Shown here: piece by piece, positions 7,965 to 16,361 of the stretch
Numbering within the stretch: the first letter of the stretch is position 1
How the letters are laid out: each line of letters starts with the position of its first letter
DNA from: Betaproteobacteria bacterium
GTDB taxonomy: Bacteria; Pseudomonadota; Gammaproteobacteria; Burkholderiales; SG8-39
Direction: 5' to 3'
Length of the DNA: 61,487 nucleotides
Assembly (NCBI GenBank): GCA_009693435.1
Contig: SHXF01000010.1
Coordinates: forward strand, 1-61,487
Position numbers and translations under genes: made by a program
Notes under the pieces: model-generated
Database searches by the model: none
The model's input: only the letters and a program-made list of their open reading frames with translations
Told to the model about the DNA's origin: nothing

Positions 7965-8375
7965 TCAACGCGGCAAGAGCTGGAACCCCATCTGGCCGAA
8001 ATGGTGGTCTGTGGTGAGCGCCACTTTGAGCCGCAATTCCTGCATCACCACGAAGCTGGTGCAGTCTGTGAAGGAGTAATTCTTGTCACGGACGCGAAAG
8101 AACGCCTTTCGCGCCTTCTCCGCGCGCTCCATCCCGACCCATTCCCACCGTAACCGCGCGCTGCCCTCGATTTGCTCCCACCATTTTCTTGCGGCCGGCA
8201 ATCCCAGCCGCATCCGGATTAGGGTCAGTGTTTCGTCCATGACGTAATCCGTCGTTACCAACAACGCTCCCTGCTCCAGCACCGTATCGCGCGCCTCGCA
8301 CGCGGACCCGTGCGACGGATCCCCGGCGTCGGCGCAGGCCATCCAGCCCGCAGTGTCAACGAAAATATGTTTCAT
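7965..8375 (-). CDS. VapC-type PIN-domain ribonuclease toxin
   Basis: A 136-residue PIN protein. Acidic residues of the active site are visible: Asp7 (FVDTAGW), Glu48 (VMDETL) and the FTDCTSF motif, followed by a TTDHHF segment that fits the last acidic position. Family members cut tRNA or rRNA and are inhibited by a cognate antitoxin. Its ATG overlaps the stop of the upstream antitoxin gene, so the two are coupled. Complete by length. Its convergent neighbour is a Bug gene. Confidence 0.85.
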   Translation of the reverse strand: MKHIFVDTAGWMACADAGDPSHGSACEARDTVLEQGALLVTTDYVMDETLTLIRMRLGLPAARKWWEQIEGSARLRWEWVGMERAEKARKAFFRVRDKNYSFTDCTSFVVMQELRLKVALTTDHHFGQMGFQLLPR

Positions 8376-8620
8376 CCGCCATACAGGCTGGCATCGTGAT
8401 CAGCTGCAGTCCGTCCATCGACCGACTTACCCACCGCCTTGGCGCGATACAGCGGATCGCCCTGCAGGGCGCCGCGCGGCGTATCCGCTTCGTCAACCGG
8501 CACTATCTGAAACGCGCGGCGGCTACGGTAAAGCACGGTGTATCGCGCACCCCGCCGCACCGACTCAACCAGTTTCGGCAGCGACGCGCGAAGTTGTTTG
8601 GCATTGATGGTGATGTTCAT
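8372..8620 (-). CDS. Phd/YefM-like antitoxin
   Basis: An 82-residue protein, MNITINAKQLRASLPKLVES, with the look of a Phd/YefM DNA-binding N-terminus (AKQLRASLPKLVESVRRG) followed by YRSRRAFQIVPVD. A flexible C-terminal tail would bind the toxin. The start at 8620 is set by AGGAA eight bases upstream; the longer frame from 8830 has no family-like sequence. The stop overlaps the VapC start by four bases. Probably autoregulates with VapC. Confidence 0.75.
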   Translation of the reverse strand: MNITINAKQLRASLPKLVESVRRGARYTVLYRSRRAFQIVPVDEADTPRGALQGDPLYRAKAVGKSVDGRTAADHDASLYGG

Positions 8621-8674
8621 GGCATTTTTCCTATGGTCATCTTGAGTTGAACATAAAGGGGAGAAAGAAGTCAA

Positions 8675-8959
8675 TTGCATGCCGGAAGCCAGGCGCAGAG
8701 ATATTCTCCAGCCTGTTTTGGCCTTGGCTCGCTCGGCGAACATCTCGGTGACAGCGGCGTGCGTAGCAGGGGGGGCAATCCAGGCGATGTTGCGCCAGTG
8801 GGCGAAGGAGTGAGCGAGTTGCGTTTGCACTTTGGTAGCGCGTGGCGCGTGTACTACACCGAACGCAAACGGCAGCTCGTCATTTTGCTGGCCGGCGGCG
8901 GCAAAGACACCCAGTCAAAAGACATCAAACTCGCGCTGAATCTGGCGCGAAATCTATAG
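8675..8959 (+). pseudogene. RelE/HI1419-type toxin, 5' end lost
   Basis: From about residue 38 the 94-residue frame matches the second half of TIGR02683 killer proteins: GNPGDVAPVGEGVSELRLHF, WRVYYTERKRQLVILLAGG, then a DIKLAL end. The first 37 residues (MHAGSQAQ...) are unrelated, and the normal N-terminal half (about 40 residues with the first helices) is absent in all three frames. A run of seven G at about 8769-8775 sits at the border. I therefore call it 5'-truncated. The antidote gene follows 9 bp after the stop. Confidence 0.65.
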
Positions 8960-8968
8960 GAGACGATC

Positions 8969-9271
8969 ATGGCAAAAACGATTACCACCCCTTACGATAC
9001 AGCCGACTATCTGAAGACCGACGAAGAAATGGCGCTGTATCTGGAGGCCTGCCTGGAGGAGGCCGGAGACGATGCGGCGTTTATCGCCCGTGCGCTGGGC
9101 ACGATTGCCCGCGCCAAGGGCATGACACAACTCGCCAAGGAAACCGGCCTGGGGCGCGAAAGTCTTTACAAGGCGTTGTCGGGCGACGGTAATCCGAGTT
9201 TCGCAACCATCCTCAAAGTGATGGGCGCGCTGGGCATCAAGCTCCACGCCAAGCTGGCACACCCCTCCTGA
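8969..9271 (+). CDS. HI1420-type antidote protein, HTH
   Basis: A 100-residue protein matching the TIGR02684 addiction-module antidote family: TTPYDTADYLKTDEEMALYL at the N-terminus, then GTIARAKGMTQLAKETGLGRESLYKALS as an XRE-like helix-turn-helix, ending ALGIKLHAKLAHPS. AGGAGA precedes the ATG. In this family the antidote gene lies downstream of the toxin, as here. The gene appears whole although the toxin in front is truncated, so it may remain as a free regulator or antidote against homologous toxins. Confidence 0.8.
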   Translation: MAKTITTPYDTADYLKTDEEMALYLEACLEEAGDDAAFIARALGTIARAKGMTQLAKETGLGRESLYKALSGDGNPSFATILKVMGALGIKLHAKLAHPS

Positions 9272-9293
9272 AAAGCGCCATCGGAACCTCGAT

Positions 9294-9512
9294 TTACTTC
9301 GCCAATCGACCGGAAAGGCAAGCGGGATGCGGTTCATGGGCAATACCTTGCGCCATTTCTGAAGTGATCGCGGCAACGGCAGCCCGCATCCTGTCAAGAA
9401 CCTCGTCGATAGCGGCATTGGTGTCCGACGCCCGAAGTCCGGCTATCGCAGATACCGCGAGGAAGTCGGCACGCTTGAGCCGTTCGTCACTGCCGTTGAG
9501 CTTCAGCGCCAT
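9294..9512 (-). pseudogene. Possible HipA C-terminal fragment
   Basis: A 72-residue frame, MALKLNGSDERLKRADFLAV, then a helical AIDEVLDRMRAAVA segment. The RADFLA...AGL...AIDEVL pattern resembles the last 60 residues of HipA-type kinases. No kinase core lies upstream on the same strand; an unrelated ATPase gene follows. I read it as the 3' remnant of a lost hipA gene. Family recognition is tentative. Confidence 0.45.
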
Positions 9513-9602
9513 GCGGTCATGTTCGAGGCGGGGAAAGATTGTAAGGCGTTGCCTCGCTTCCCGAAATACCGCAGTTGAAGGATGACCTCGCTCCCGTAAT
9601 CG

Positions 9603-10760
9603 TCACGGCGTTCCCGAGACGACCTCCGCGAAGCCCGCGCGGGCAATCTGCGGCGCGAGTAGCGCGATGCCTTCTGCCTGATCGACGATCCAGGCGCGCC
9701 GCGCCTCGATGTCGGGCAGGGTGTCGCGCAATGCGCGCAGCGCGCGCAGATCCCCGCCGCGCCCCGCCTTGATTTCCAACGCGACCCGTTCATTGCCGCG
9801 ATCGAGCAGCAGGTCCACTTCTGCCCCTGCCGCGGTGCGCCAGAACCAGGGTGAAGACGCAGGGCGGGCGACGCGTTCGCGCCGCAGCACGTCCTCGATG
9901 ACAAATCCTTCCCAGCTCGCGCCGCGCGAAGGATGGCCGGCCAATTCGTCCGCAGTCGAAATGTTGAGCAGGTGATGGAGCAGTCCGGAGTCGCGCAGGT
10001 ATATCTTGGGCGACTTGGTCAGGCGCTTGCCGATGTTGCGGTACCACGGCGCCAGCCGGCGAATCAGAAACACAGCCTCGAAAACGTCCAGGTGGCGCTG
10101 GATCACGTGGTAGGAAACGCCCAACGACGCACCCAGCGACGACGCATTGAGCAAGCCGCCATGCTGGTGGGCGATCATCGTGAGCAACCGGCGCATGAAA
10201 ACCGGATCGGCGGATACGCCGTATTGCGGAAGGTCACGCTCCAGCAGCATGCGCAGGTACGCCTCCCACCACCCGCGAGAATCACCGCGCAGCGCGTCCG
10301 GAAAGCCGCCTTTCAGCCAGAGCGCGCGCCAGTCACTGGGCTGATCGCCTGTCAGGGATTCACATGCGGTGAGCGGATCCAGATCGAAGACGGCCACGCG
10401 GCCGGCGAGCGACTCCGCCACGCCGCGCACCAGCGCAGGCTGCGCGGACCCGAGCAGGATGAATCGCCCGTTGTCCGCGCGACGTGCGTCGACAGCACCC
10501 CGCAGCGCGGCAAACAGGCCCGGCACCGCCTGGGCTTCGTCCAGGATCAGACCGGTGGCTGCGCCCTGATCCAGGGCGAACCTGGCATCGTCGCGAAAGC
10601 GCTCGGCGGTACGGGGATCTTCCAGATCGAGATAATCGAAATCCGGGAATGCGGCGCGCGCGAGCGTCGTCTTGCCGACCTGGCGGGCGCCGAGTATGGT
10701 CACGACCGGAAATTTCTCGGCGGCGGCGTGCAGCAGCGGGGTGGCGAGGCGATCGAACAT
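9603..10760 (-). CDS. AAA_14/DUF4143 family ATPase
   Basis: A 385-residue protein with a Walker A motif GARQVGKTT (24-32), a YLDLEDP strand, a Walker B-like GLILDEAQAVPGL and the sensor-like FILLGSAQPALV, followed by a helical region and a nuclease-like C-terminal part (EVDLLLDRGNERVALEIKAG: acidic, then ExK, as in PD-D/ExK folds). These proteins are widespread, often in accessory regions; their role is not settled. The start is set by the palindromic promoter directly upstream. Nearby TA genes suggest it belongs to the same accessory cluster. Confidence 0.8.
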   Translation of the reverse strand: MFDRLATPLLHAAAEKFPVVTILGARQVGKTTLARAAFPDFDYLDLEDPRTAERFRDDARFALDQGAATGLILDEAQAVPGLFAALRGAVDARRADNGRFILLGSAQPALVRGVAESLAGRVAVFDLDPLTACESLTGDQPSDWRALWLKGGFPDALRGDSRGWWEAYLRMLLERDLPQYGVSADPVFMRRLLTMIAHQHGGLLNASSLGASLGVSYHVIQRHLDVFEAVFLIRRLAPWYRNIGKRLTKSPKIYLRDSGLLHHLLNISTADELAGHPSRGASWEGFVIEDVLRRERVARPASSPWFWRTAAGAEVDLLLDRGNERVALEIKAGRGGDLRALRALRDTLPDIEARRAWIVDQAEGIALLAPQIARAGFAEVVSGTP

Positions 10761-10801
10761 AGCCTTGTATATTAGATATAATCTATCTATTATACAAGGC
10801 T
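10761..10801 (-). promoter_or_regulatory. Nested palindromes over the ATPase promoter
   Basis: Immediately before the ATPase start are perfect 11-bp arms AGCCTTGTATA (10761-10771) and TATACAAGGCT (10791-10801). Between them is a second palindrome TAGAT-ATA-ATCTA (10773-10785). On the - strand a TATAAT hexamer (10789-10794) falls in the distal arm. Such a nested symmetrical AT-rich site next to the ATG suggests an autorepressor operator over the -10 box, or an mRNA hairpin that would hide the start. Confidence 0.6.
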
Positions 10802-11241
10802 ACTATCGCATCAAGCCCGGTAGCCAGAGGATTTGAGACGTCTCGGCCGATTGTGAAGTGTGTCGCAGCGCGGAGTTGGCGTTTGTTTCCGTCCCTCTGT
10901 GCCTCGCCAAGAGACCGTGTCGCCCCTTACATTACCGTCACTGCTTTCGCGATCACGAACAAGGACTGGCGAGATCGTGCTCTACGATGCGGGCGGCCTT
11001 GCGGTGACCGATCTGGCTTATGCTGCCCTGCTGTGGCGGCGCCTGCGGGAGAATGGCGACAGGGCGAGCGCGGCGTGAGCCGCACAACGAGCGCGGCGTG
11101 AGCCGCGCAGCGTGCGCGAATGAAGCACCCATGCCCGTCCGGTCGGGCGAGCGCGGCGTGCGCGCAGGCGCGCTGTGATGGACAATCGCCAAGCCTGCGC
11201 CTATGCATGCTTCTGATTCATCAACTTGACGGGGTCTAACG
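10802..11241. other. 440-bp gap with GC-rich repeats
   Basis: No intact gene. GAGCGCGGCGTGAGCCGC occurs at 11066-11083 and 11089-11106, and its first 12 bases again at 11149-11160. A short frame at 10968-11078 looks like the tail of a lost gene (listed separately). The promoter of the Bug gene at 11242 should lie near the end, but no clear boxes are visible. Confidence 0.45.
10968..11078 (+). pseudogene. Possible ornithine-cyclodeaminase-family C-terminal remnant
   Basis: The frame reads GEIVLYDAGGLAVTDLAYAA LLWRRLRENG before stopping at 11078. The pattern (I/V)xLYDxxGxAxxDLA resembles the last helix and strand of ornithine cyclodeaminase/mu-crystallin proteins, where it reads ITLFDSVGxALEDLA. 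Nothing upstream continues it. Tentative. Confidence 0.3.
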
Positions 11242-12255
11242 ATGCCGATGCGAAATCTGCGTCTCTCGCGTTTCTTGCCTGGCGCGGCCAATCTGTTGTT
11301 TGCAGGCATGGCGATTGCAGGTCTGGTGTTTTCATCGACCACGGTCGCACAGGCCTACCCCGCAAAAGCGGTCAAACTGGTCGTTCCCTCCACGCCGGGC
11401 GGCAGCGCGGACCTGGTGGGGCGGGCGATCGCCCAGAAACTCTCCGAGACATGGCCCCATCCGGTGGTAGTCGAGAACCGCCCCGGCGGCGCGGACGTCA
11501 TCGGCGTGGACTTTGTCGCCAAGAGCGCGCCGGATGGCTATACGTGGGTGCTGGCGACCAACAGTGTGCTCGTCAATGCACCGCACCTGTTCAAACTGCC
11601 GTTCGACGTCTTCCGTGATTTCACGCCGGTCATGCAGGCAGTGACCGTGCCTTTTTTCATGGTGGTGAATCCCTCGGTCCCCGCAAAGAACGTAAGCGAA
11701 CTGATCGAGTACGCGAAAGCGAATCCGAACGCGCTCAATTACGGCACCTCGGGAACCGGCGCGCACCAGCATCTGGTGACGGAATTGTTCAAGCGCGCCA
11801 GCGGCACCAACATGCTGCATGTGCCCTACAAGGGTTCTGCGCCGACCGTCACCGATCTGATCGGCGGGCGCATACAGGTGTACGTGGGCGTGGCAGGCTT
11901 GTTGATGCCCCACATCAAGTCCGGCAGGCTGCGGGCGCTCGCCAGCGCCGGCGCCAGGCGCCCCGCAGACTTCCCTGACTTGCCCACGATCGCCGAGACG
12001 GTCCCGAGCTTCGGCACCAAGCTGGGAGACCCCTGGCTCGGCCTGTTCATGCCGGCCAACGCCCCGCAGGCGATCGTCGCGCGGGTCAATGCCGACGCAT
12101 CTGCGGTACTCAATACGCCTGAGATGAAGACCTTTCTCGCGGGTCGCGGCTTCGATGTCGCCACCAGTTCGCCGGAAGGACTGGCCGCCACGCTGCGCGA
12201 GGACTCGGCCACCTGGGGCCGGGTGATTCGCGAGGCCAACATCAAGGCGGATTGA
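11242..12255 (+). CDS. Bug/TctC-family periplasmic binding protein
   Basis: A 337-residue Bug protein with a long signal peptide (hydrophobic core [15 protein letters not shown], cleavage after VAQA). Landmarks: [61 protein letters not shown]. The loop GGADVIG replaces the usual GGAxGNIG, so the ligand pocket may differ from its neighbours. Eleven bases after the stop begins a second, interrupted Bug gene, so the two form a tandem pair from one transcript. Confidence 0.87.
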   Translation: MPMRNLRLSRFLPGAANLLFAGMAIAGLVFSSTTVAQAYPAKAVKLVVPSTPGGSADLVGRAIAQKLSETWPHPVVVENRPGGADVIGVDFVAKSAPDGYTWVLATNSVLVNAPHLFKLPFDVFRDFTPVMQAVTVPFFMVVNPSVPAKNVSELIEYAKANPNALNYGTSGTGAHQHLVTELFKRASGTNMLHVPYKGSAPTVTDLIGGRIQVYVGVAGLLMPHIKSGRLRALASAGARRPADFPDLPTIAETVPSFGTKLGDPWLGLFMPANAPQAIVARVNADASAVLNTPEMKTFLAGRGFDVATSSPEGLAATLREDSATWGRVIREANIKAD

Positions 12256-12265
12256 ACCGCATCGA

Positions 12266-13273
12266 ATGAAAGACACCATGAGATTCAGCGCCGCATTACT
12301 CGGCCTTGCCTTGCTGGCGTTCCAATCCGGGCCATTCGCTCAGACAAGTGCGCAACCACCCCGCGCGCCCGACGAATACCCGCAAAAGCCGGTGCGCGTC
12401 ATTGTCGGATTCAGCGTCGCCGGCGGCCCGGATGTGGTCGCCCGCGTCGTCGCGCAGAAACTCGGCGATGCGCTCGGCCAGCAGTTCATCGTCGAGAATC
12501 GCCTCGGCGCGGGCGGCAACATCGCGGCGGAACTGGTGGCGAAAGCCCCGCCCGACGGCCTCGTGCTGCTGGTTGCCGACATTCCCACGCTGGCGATCAA
12601 CGCGCACCTCTAAAGCAGCCTGCCATTCAACACCCTGCGCGCTTTCACCCCCGTGTCTCTGGGGGCCCTGATACCGCTGTGGCTGGTGGTGCACCCGTCC
12701 GTGCCCGCCAATTCCGTCTCCGAACTGGTGGCGCTGGCGAAGTCCAGGCCGGTGATGCTGCCCTACGCATCGGCGGGCAACGGCACCATCATCCACATCG
12801 CAATGGAGAATTTCAAATCGCAGACGGGCGCCAATTTCATGCACATTCCGTTCAAGGGCGCGGGCCAGTCGGCCCCGGCGCTGCTCTCCGGCGAAGTCTC
12901 GCTCGGCTTTGTCGGTTTTTCTGCCATCGGCCAGTCGATCAAGGCGGGCAAGCTGCGGGTGCTGGCGGTGAGCACCGGCAAACGCTCGCCGCTGACGCCG
13001 GAGGTGCCCACCATCGCCGAGTCCGGTGTGCCCGGATTCGACATGGCGGCGGTGATCGGCTTGCTCGCCCCGGCCGGAACGCCTGGCGACATCGTTGTCC
13101 GCTTGAATCGCGCGGTGTCGGCGGGAATACGCGCGAGGGATGCGATCGAGCGTTTTGCCGGCCTGGGCATGGAACCGATCGGTGGCTCCCCGGAGCAGTT
13201 CTCCGACTTTCTCCGAGCCGATTACGCGCGCTTCGGACGCCTCGTCAAGGAAATCGGCCTGCGCCTCGACTGA
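12266..13273 (+). pseudogene. Bug/TctC gene interrupted by in-frame TAA
   Basis: One reading frame runs from 12266 to 13273 with the full Bug pattern: signal peptide ([22 protein letters not shown]), [34 protein letters not shown], then after the stop SSLPFNTLRAFTPV, HIPFKGAGQSAPALLSGE and EPIGGSPEQF. The only defect is TAA at 12611-12613, where family members have Tyr or another residue between HL and the KLPFD-like motif. A TAC/TAT to TAA change would explain it. The downstream GTG at 12653 could initiate but would lack the signal. ATG at 12278 is an alternative start with GAAAG upstream. No frameshift is present, so the mutation is recent or is read through. Confidence 0.85.
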
Positions 13274-13321
13274 ATGCGCCTGCGCGCAAAATTAATACTT
13301 GAACTGGCATAACCGGCGCTG

Positions 13322-14044
13322 TCAGCCGCGCGTCGCCTTGGCCAGCCGCTCGGCATTGTCCTTGGTATCGTAGATATTCACCGCCGGCCTGGTTTCCGCC
13401 GCCTTGTTCATCCGCTCGCGGATTTCCAGGGACATCGCGTTGTTGCGCTGCACGGCGGGGCGCGCCTCCATCGCCTCGAACCAGCGCATGAACTGCGGAT
13501 AGTCCGCCTTGTCGATGCCGCGGTCCTTGTGCATCCTTGCCCAGGGATAGATCGCCATGTCGGCGATGGTGTAATCGCCCCCGGCAATCCAGGCGCTGTC
13601 GCGCAGGCGGTTGTCCAGCACGCGGTACAGGCGCAGCGATTCGTTGTTGTAGCGGTCGCGCGCGTACTGGATGATCTCCTTGATGTAGTTGTTGAAGTGG
13701 TTGGCCTGGCCGAACATCGGGCCGATGTGCCCCATCTGGAACATCAGCCACTGCAGCGTGTCGTAACGCCCGCGCGGATCCTGCGGCAGGAATTGGCCGG
13801 TCTTCTCGGCCAGGTACCACAGTATCGCCCCGGACTCCATCATGGTGTAGCGGCTGCCGCCCGGCCCGTCCGTGTCGATGATGGCCGGTATCTTGTTGTT
13901 GGGGCTCAGCTTGAGAAAGCCGGGCGCGAACTGGTCGCCGCTGCGGATGTTCACGTCGATGTGCTTCCATGCGAGGCCCGTCTCCTCCAGCATGATCATG
14001 ACCTTCTGGCCGTTCGGGGTGGGCATCGAGTGCAGTTCGATCAT
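13322..14044 (-). CDS. Glutathione S-transferase, YghU/YfcG-like
   Basis: A 240-residue two-domain GST: thioredoxin-like N-terminus (MIELHSMPTPNGQKVMIMLE), cis-proline and gamma-Glu binding segments (NNKIPAIIDTDGPGG, MMESGAILWYLAE), and an alpha-helical C-terminal domain with the YTIADMAIYPWARMH N-capping box. The TPNGQKV active-site region is that of bacterial nu-class enzymes (YfcG, YghU), which act as disulfide reductases or peroxidases using Thr and Asn instead of Cys or Tyr. AGGA at good spacing supports ATG 14044. Divergent from an MFS exporter, possibly part of detoxification. Confidence 0.9.
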   Translation of the reverse strand: MIELHSMPTPNGQKVMIMLEETGLAWKHIDVNIRSGDQFAPGFLKLSPNNKIPAIIDTDGPGGSRYTMMESGAILWYLAEKTGQFLPQDPRGRYDTLQWLMFQMGHIGPMFGQANHFNNYIKEIIQYARDRYNNESLRLYRVLDNRLRDSAWIAGGDYTIADMAIYPWARMHKDRGIDKADYPQFMRWFEAMEARPAVQRNNAMSLEIRERMNKAAETRPAVNIYDTKDNAERLAKATRG

Positions 14045-14163
14045 TTCGGATTCCTCATAGGGGTGTTGTAGGGTGGGCTGCGACTGTTTCCGTGCGCGCC
14101 GGTGTGCGTTTCACCCGGCCGGCAATGTCCTCAATGTCCTGCTGATCGGACTGGCAGGATATT

Positions 14164-15387
14164 ATGAACGCGGAAACCATGAGCGGCGAACTCCCTGCGG
14201 CAGGCAATCGAGATCTTGGCACGCGCCGCCTGGCGCTGCTTGCAGTGACGGTGTTCGTGTCGGGCGCGTCGGTGCACTACCAGACGCCGATGCTCGCCCG
14301 CATCGCCGCCGAATTCGGCGCAGATTCGGCCGCGGTGGGCTGGATTCCAACACTTACCTTCGGCGGCTTCATGGCCGGCACCATGCTTATCGCGCCGCTG
14401 GGCGACCGCATGGACAAGCGCGCGCTGATCGTCGGACAACTGGTGCTGCTCGCACTCAGCTGCCTCGCGATGGCCGCCGCGCCCTCGCTGGCAGTGGCGA
14501 TCGTCGCCAGTTTCCTGATCGGCTTCGGCACCTCGGTGAGCCAGAGCATCGTGCCGCTGACGGCGGAACTCGCCCATCCGGCCGAACGCGGGCGCGCGCT
14601 GGGCACGATACTCAGCGCACTGTTCCTCGGCATACTGTTCGGGCGCATGGCCGGCGGTCTGGTGACGTGGCTGCTCGGCTGGCGCTGGATGTATGTCATC
14701 GCCGCGCTGCTGTTGCTCACGATGATGTCGGTGCTGCTGCGCGGCCTGCCCGTCACACCGCCCAAAGCCACGATGAGCTACGCCGCGCTGATGCGTTCCG
14801 TGGGGACGCTGCTGCGAACCCATGCGGCGCTACGCCGCATCGCGACCATACAGTTGCTGGTCGGCATCGGCTACGGCGGATTCTGGGCCACGCTCGCGCT
14901 GATGCTGTTCCAGTTGCACGACCTCGGCCCCACCCACGCGGGTTTGATGGCCATCCCCGGCGCAGCCGGCATCCTGATCGCGCGGCCGGCGGGCCGCTGG
15001 ATGGACAGGAGCGGCGCGGCTCCGGTGGTCACCACCGGCTTGCTGCTGCTGCTCGCGGCCTATGCGGCATTCGCCTTTGCGCCGTTGTGGCTGGGCGCGG
15101 TGATCGCCGGCGCGATGCTGCTCGACTTAGGCGTACGCGCCGTCATCGTCGCCAACCAGACCCTCGCCAACTCCATCGCGCCCGACGCCCGCAGCCGCTC
15201 CAACATGATTTTCTCCACCAGTGTATGGGGCGGGAATGGCGTTGGCGCCCTGCTCGCCAGCACCGCTTTCACCTACGCCGGGTGGCTGGCGGTTTGCGCC
15301 ATCGGCGCGACCTTCGCGCTGCTTGGACTGGTCGTGCAGTACGTCAGCGGTCGATCCGGCAGGGGATCGCGCCAGCCATCGTCATAG
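14164..15387 (+). CDS. MFS efflux transporter (YnfM/NreB-like)
   Basis: A 407-residue major facilitator with about 12 membrane segments. The loop 2/3 signature APLGDRMDKRALI and the loop 8/9 counterpart ARPAGRWMDRSGAAP mark the two halves. The N-terminal VGWIPTLTFGGFMAG and SIVPLTAELAHPAERGRALG segments fit drug/sugar-efflux members (DHA1 type). AGGA precedes the ATG by six bases. Probably exports a small hydrophobic or sugar-like compound. The divergent GST gene supports a stress or detoxification role, by inference only. Confidence 0.85.
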   Translation: MNAETMSGELPAAGNRDLGTRRLALLAVTVFVSGASVHYQTPMLARIAAEFGADSAAVGWIPTLTFGGFMAGTMLIAPLGDRMDKRALIVGQLVLLALSCLAMAAAPSLAVAIVASFLIGFGTSVSQSIVPLTAELAHPAERGRALGTILSALFLGILFGRMAGGLVTWLLGWRWMYVIAALLLLTMMSVLLRGLPVTPPKATMSYAALMRSVGTLLRTHAALRRIATIQLLVGIGYGGFWATLALMLFQLHDLGPTHAGLMAIPGAAGILIARPAGRWMDRSGAAPVVTTGLLLLLAAYAAFAFAPLWLGAVIAGAMLLDLGVRAVIVANQTLANSIAPDARSRSNMIFSTSVWGGNGVGALLASTAFTYAGWLAVCAIGATFALLGLVVQYVSGRSGRGSRQPSS

Positions 15388-15452
15388 CCCGCGCGATTGC
15401 ACGTCCACTCCATGCGTTTCGGATCGAGGGTGCCTGATCTGCCGGAGCCGCG

Positions 15453-15836
15453 TTATTTTGCCGTCACGCGCGACACGTAACGGACACCTGAAATACCCTC
15501 GAAATCCGCATCCTGAGTCCAGAGGGTCGCGTCGTTCGCGGCTGCAGTGGCCAGGATGATACTGTCAGCCATAGGCAAGCGATGCTCGATGCTCAGCTTC
15601 GCCGCTGTCAGCGCCAGTGCCGAGTCCAGATTCACGATCTCGCCTTGCTGCATCAACGCGATCGCCTGCAGCGCCTGGCCCTCGCCGCGTTGTTGCATGA
15701 CGCGTTTGAATACCTCGTACAGACTCAGACTGGGTACCAGCAAGTTACGCGTAGCTTCAATCGCCGGGGCGAAAAATCCGGCGTTGGGTCCGGCGGCAAA
15801 GTACTCGAGCCAGCCGGAGGAGTCGACGACGTTCAC
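15453..15836 (-). CDS. VapC-type PIN-domain toxin
   Basis: A 127-residue PIN nuclease: Asp5 (NVVDSSGW), Glu41 (SLYEVFKR), the MADSIILATA helix and the ATLWTQDADF strand give the four acidic positions. Length and motif order are normal. The start overlaps the stop of the AbrB-type antitoxin gene by four bases, so the pair is translationally coupled. Independent from the VapC at 7965, which has a Phd-like rather than an AbrB-like partner. Confidence 0.88.
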   Translation of the reverse strand: MNVVDSSGWLEYFAAGPNAGFFAPAIEATRNLLVPSLSLYEVFKRVMQQRGEGQALQAIALMQQGEIVNLDSALALTAAKLSIEHRLPMADSIILATAAANDATLWTQDADFEGISGVRYVSRVTAK

Positions 15837-16039
15837 ACCCGGTCGTCCTCGCGTGGAACGCTGGTATCGATGCCCTTGAGAAATCCCTTCATCTTTTTCA
15901 TTGGACGAACCGGGATCAGTTCGATGCGATTTTCATAAGCAATGACCTTGATCTTTTGCCCGGCGCTCAGCTTGAGCGACTCCCGGGTGGCCTTGGGAAT
16001 GACTACCTGGAATTTTGGCGATAGCGTGACGGTTTCCAT
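15833..16039 (-). CDS. AbrB/MazE-like antitoxin (VapB)
   Basis: A 68-residue swapped-hairpin AbrB protein: METVTLSPKFQVVIPKATRE and LKLSAGQKIKVIAYENRIEL, followed by a charged toxin-binding tail. I chose ATG 16039 over 16063 because GAAAGG lies seven bases before it and the domain starts there. Expected to bind its own promoter together with VapC. The stop overlaps the vapC start. Confidence 0.85.
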   Translation of the reverse strand: METVTLSPKFQVVIPKATRESLKLSAGQKIKVIAYENRIELIPVRPMKKMKGFLKGIDTSVPREDDRV

Positions 16040-16230
16040 GACTCGGCCTTTCGCATCGATCATATGTTCGTAAAACGATTGTCCTATCGATAGGTCTGCG
16101 GGTCAAGTCCGGCACGGAGCCGGCCCTGGGCGAGCACACCATGGAAGTGGCGCAGGACACGGGTTCGCGCGCGAGCCTGCACCTCGGCAAACGGTGACGC
16201 AACAAGTTGCTTAATGCAGCGCCATTCGCA

Positions 16231-16287
16231 GGGAAACGCTCTATCCGCGCTTACTGCTGCGGAATCTTCGCCGCCCGCATCAGCCTG
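16231..16287. repeat. Orphan copy of a Bug gene 3' end
   Basis: These 57 bp match 18144-18200 with three mismatches; the core 16244-16283 is identical. In the other copy the sequence is the end of a Bug gene on the - strand, coding LMRAAKIPQQ-stop. Here the same codons are present but no Bug gene precedes them. The two copies lie in the same direction on either side of hipBA. Confidence 0.75.
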
Positions 16288-16361
16288 CCCACTTTGCGAG
16301 ATCCCCGGCATGCTGCTTGACGGGACTCATTGCCTCGTCCCGCGGGTTGTCGCTGCACGGC

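Noticed and set aside
8372..8830. 152-residue form of the Phd-like antitoxin
   Set aside because: The upstream 70 residues are antisense to the truncated toxin region; AGGAA and the domain start support 8620.
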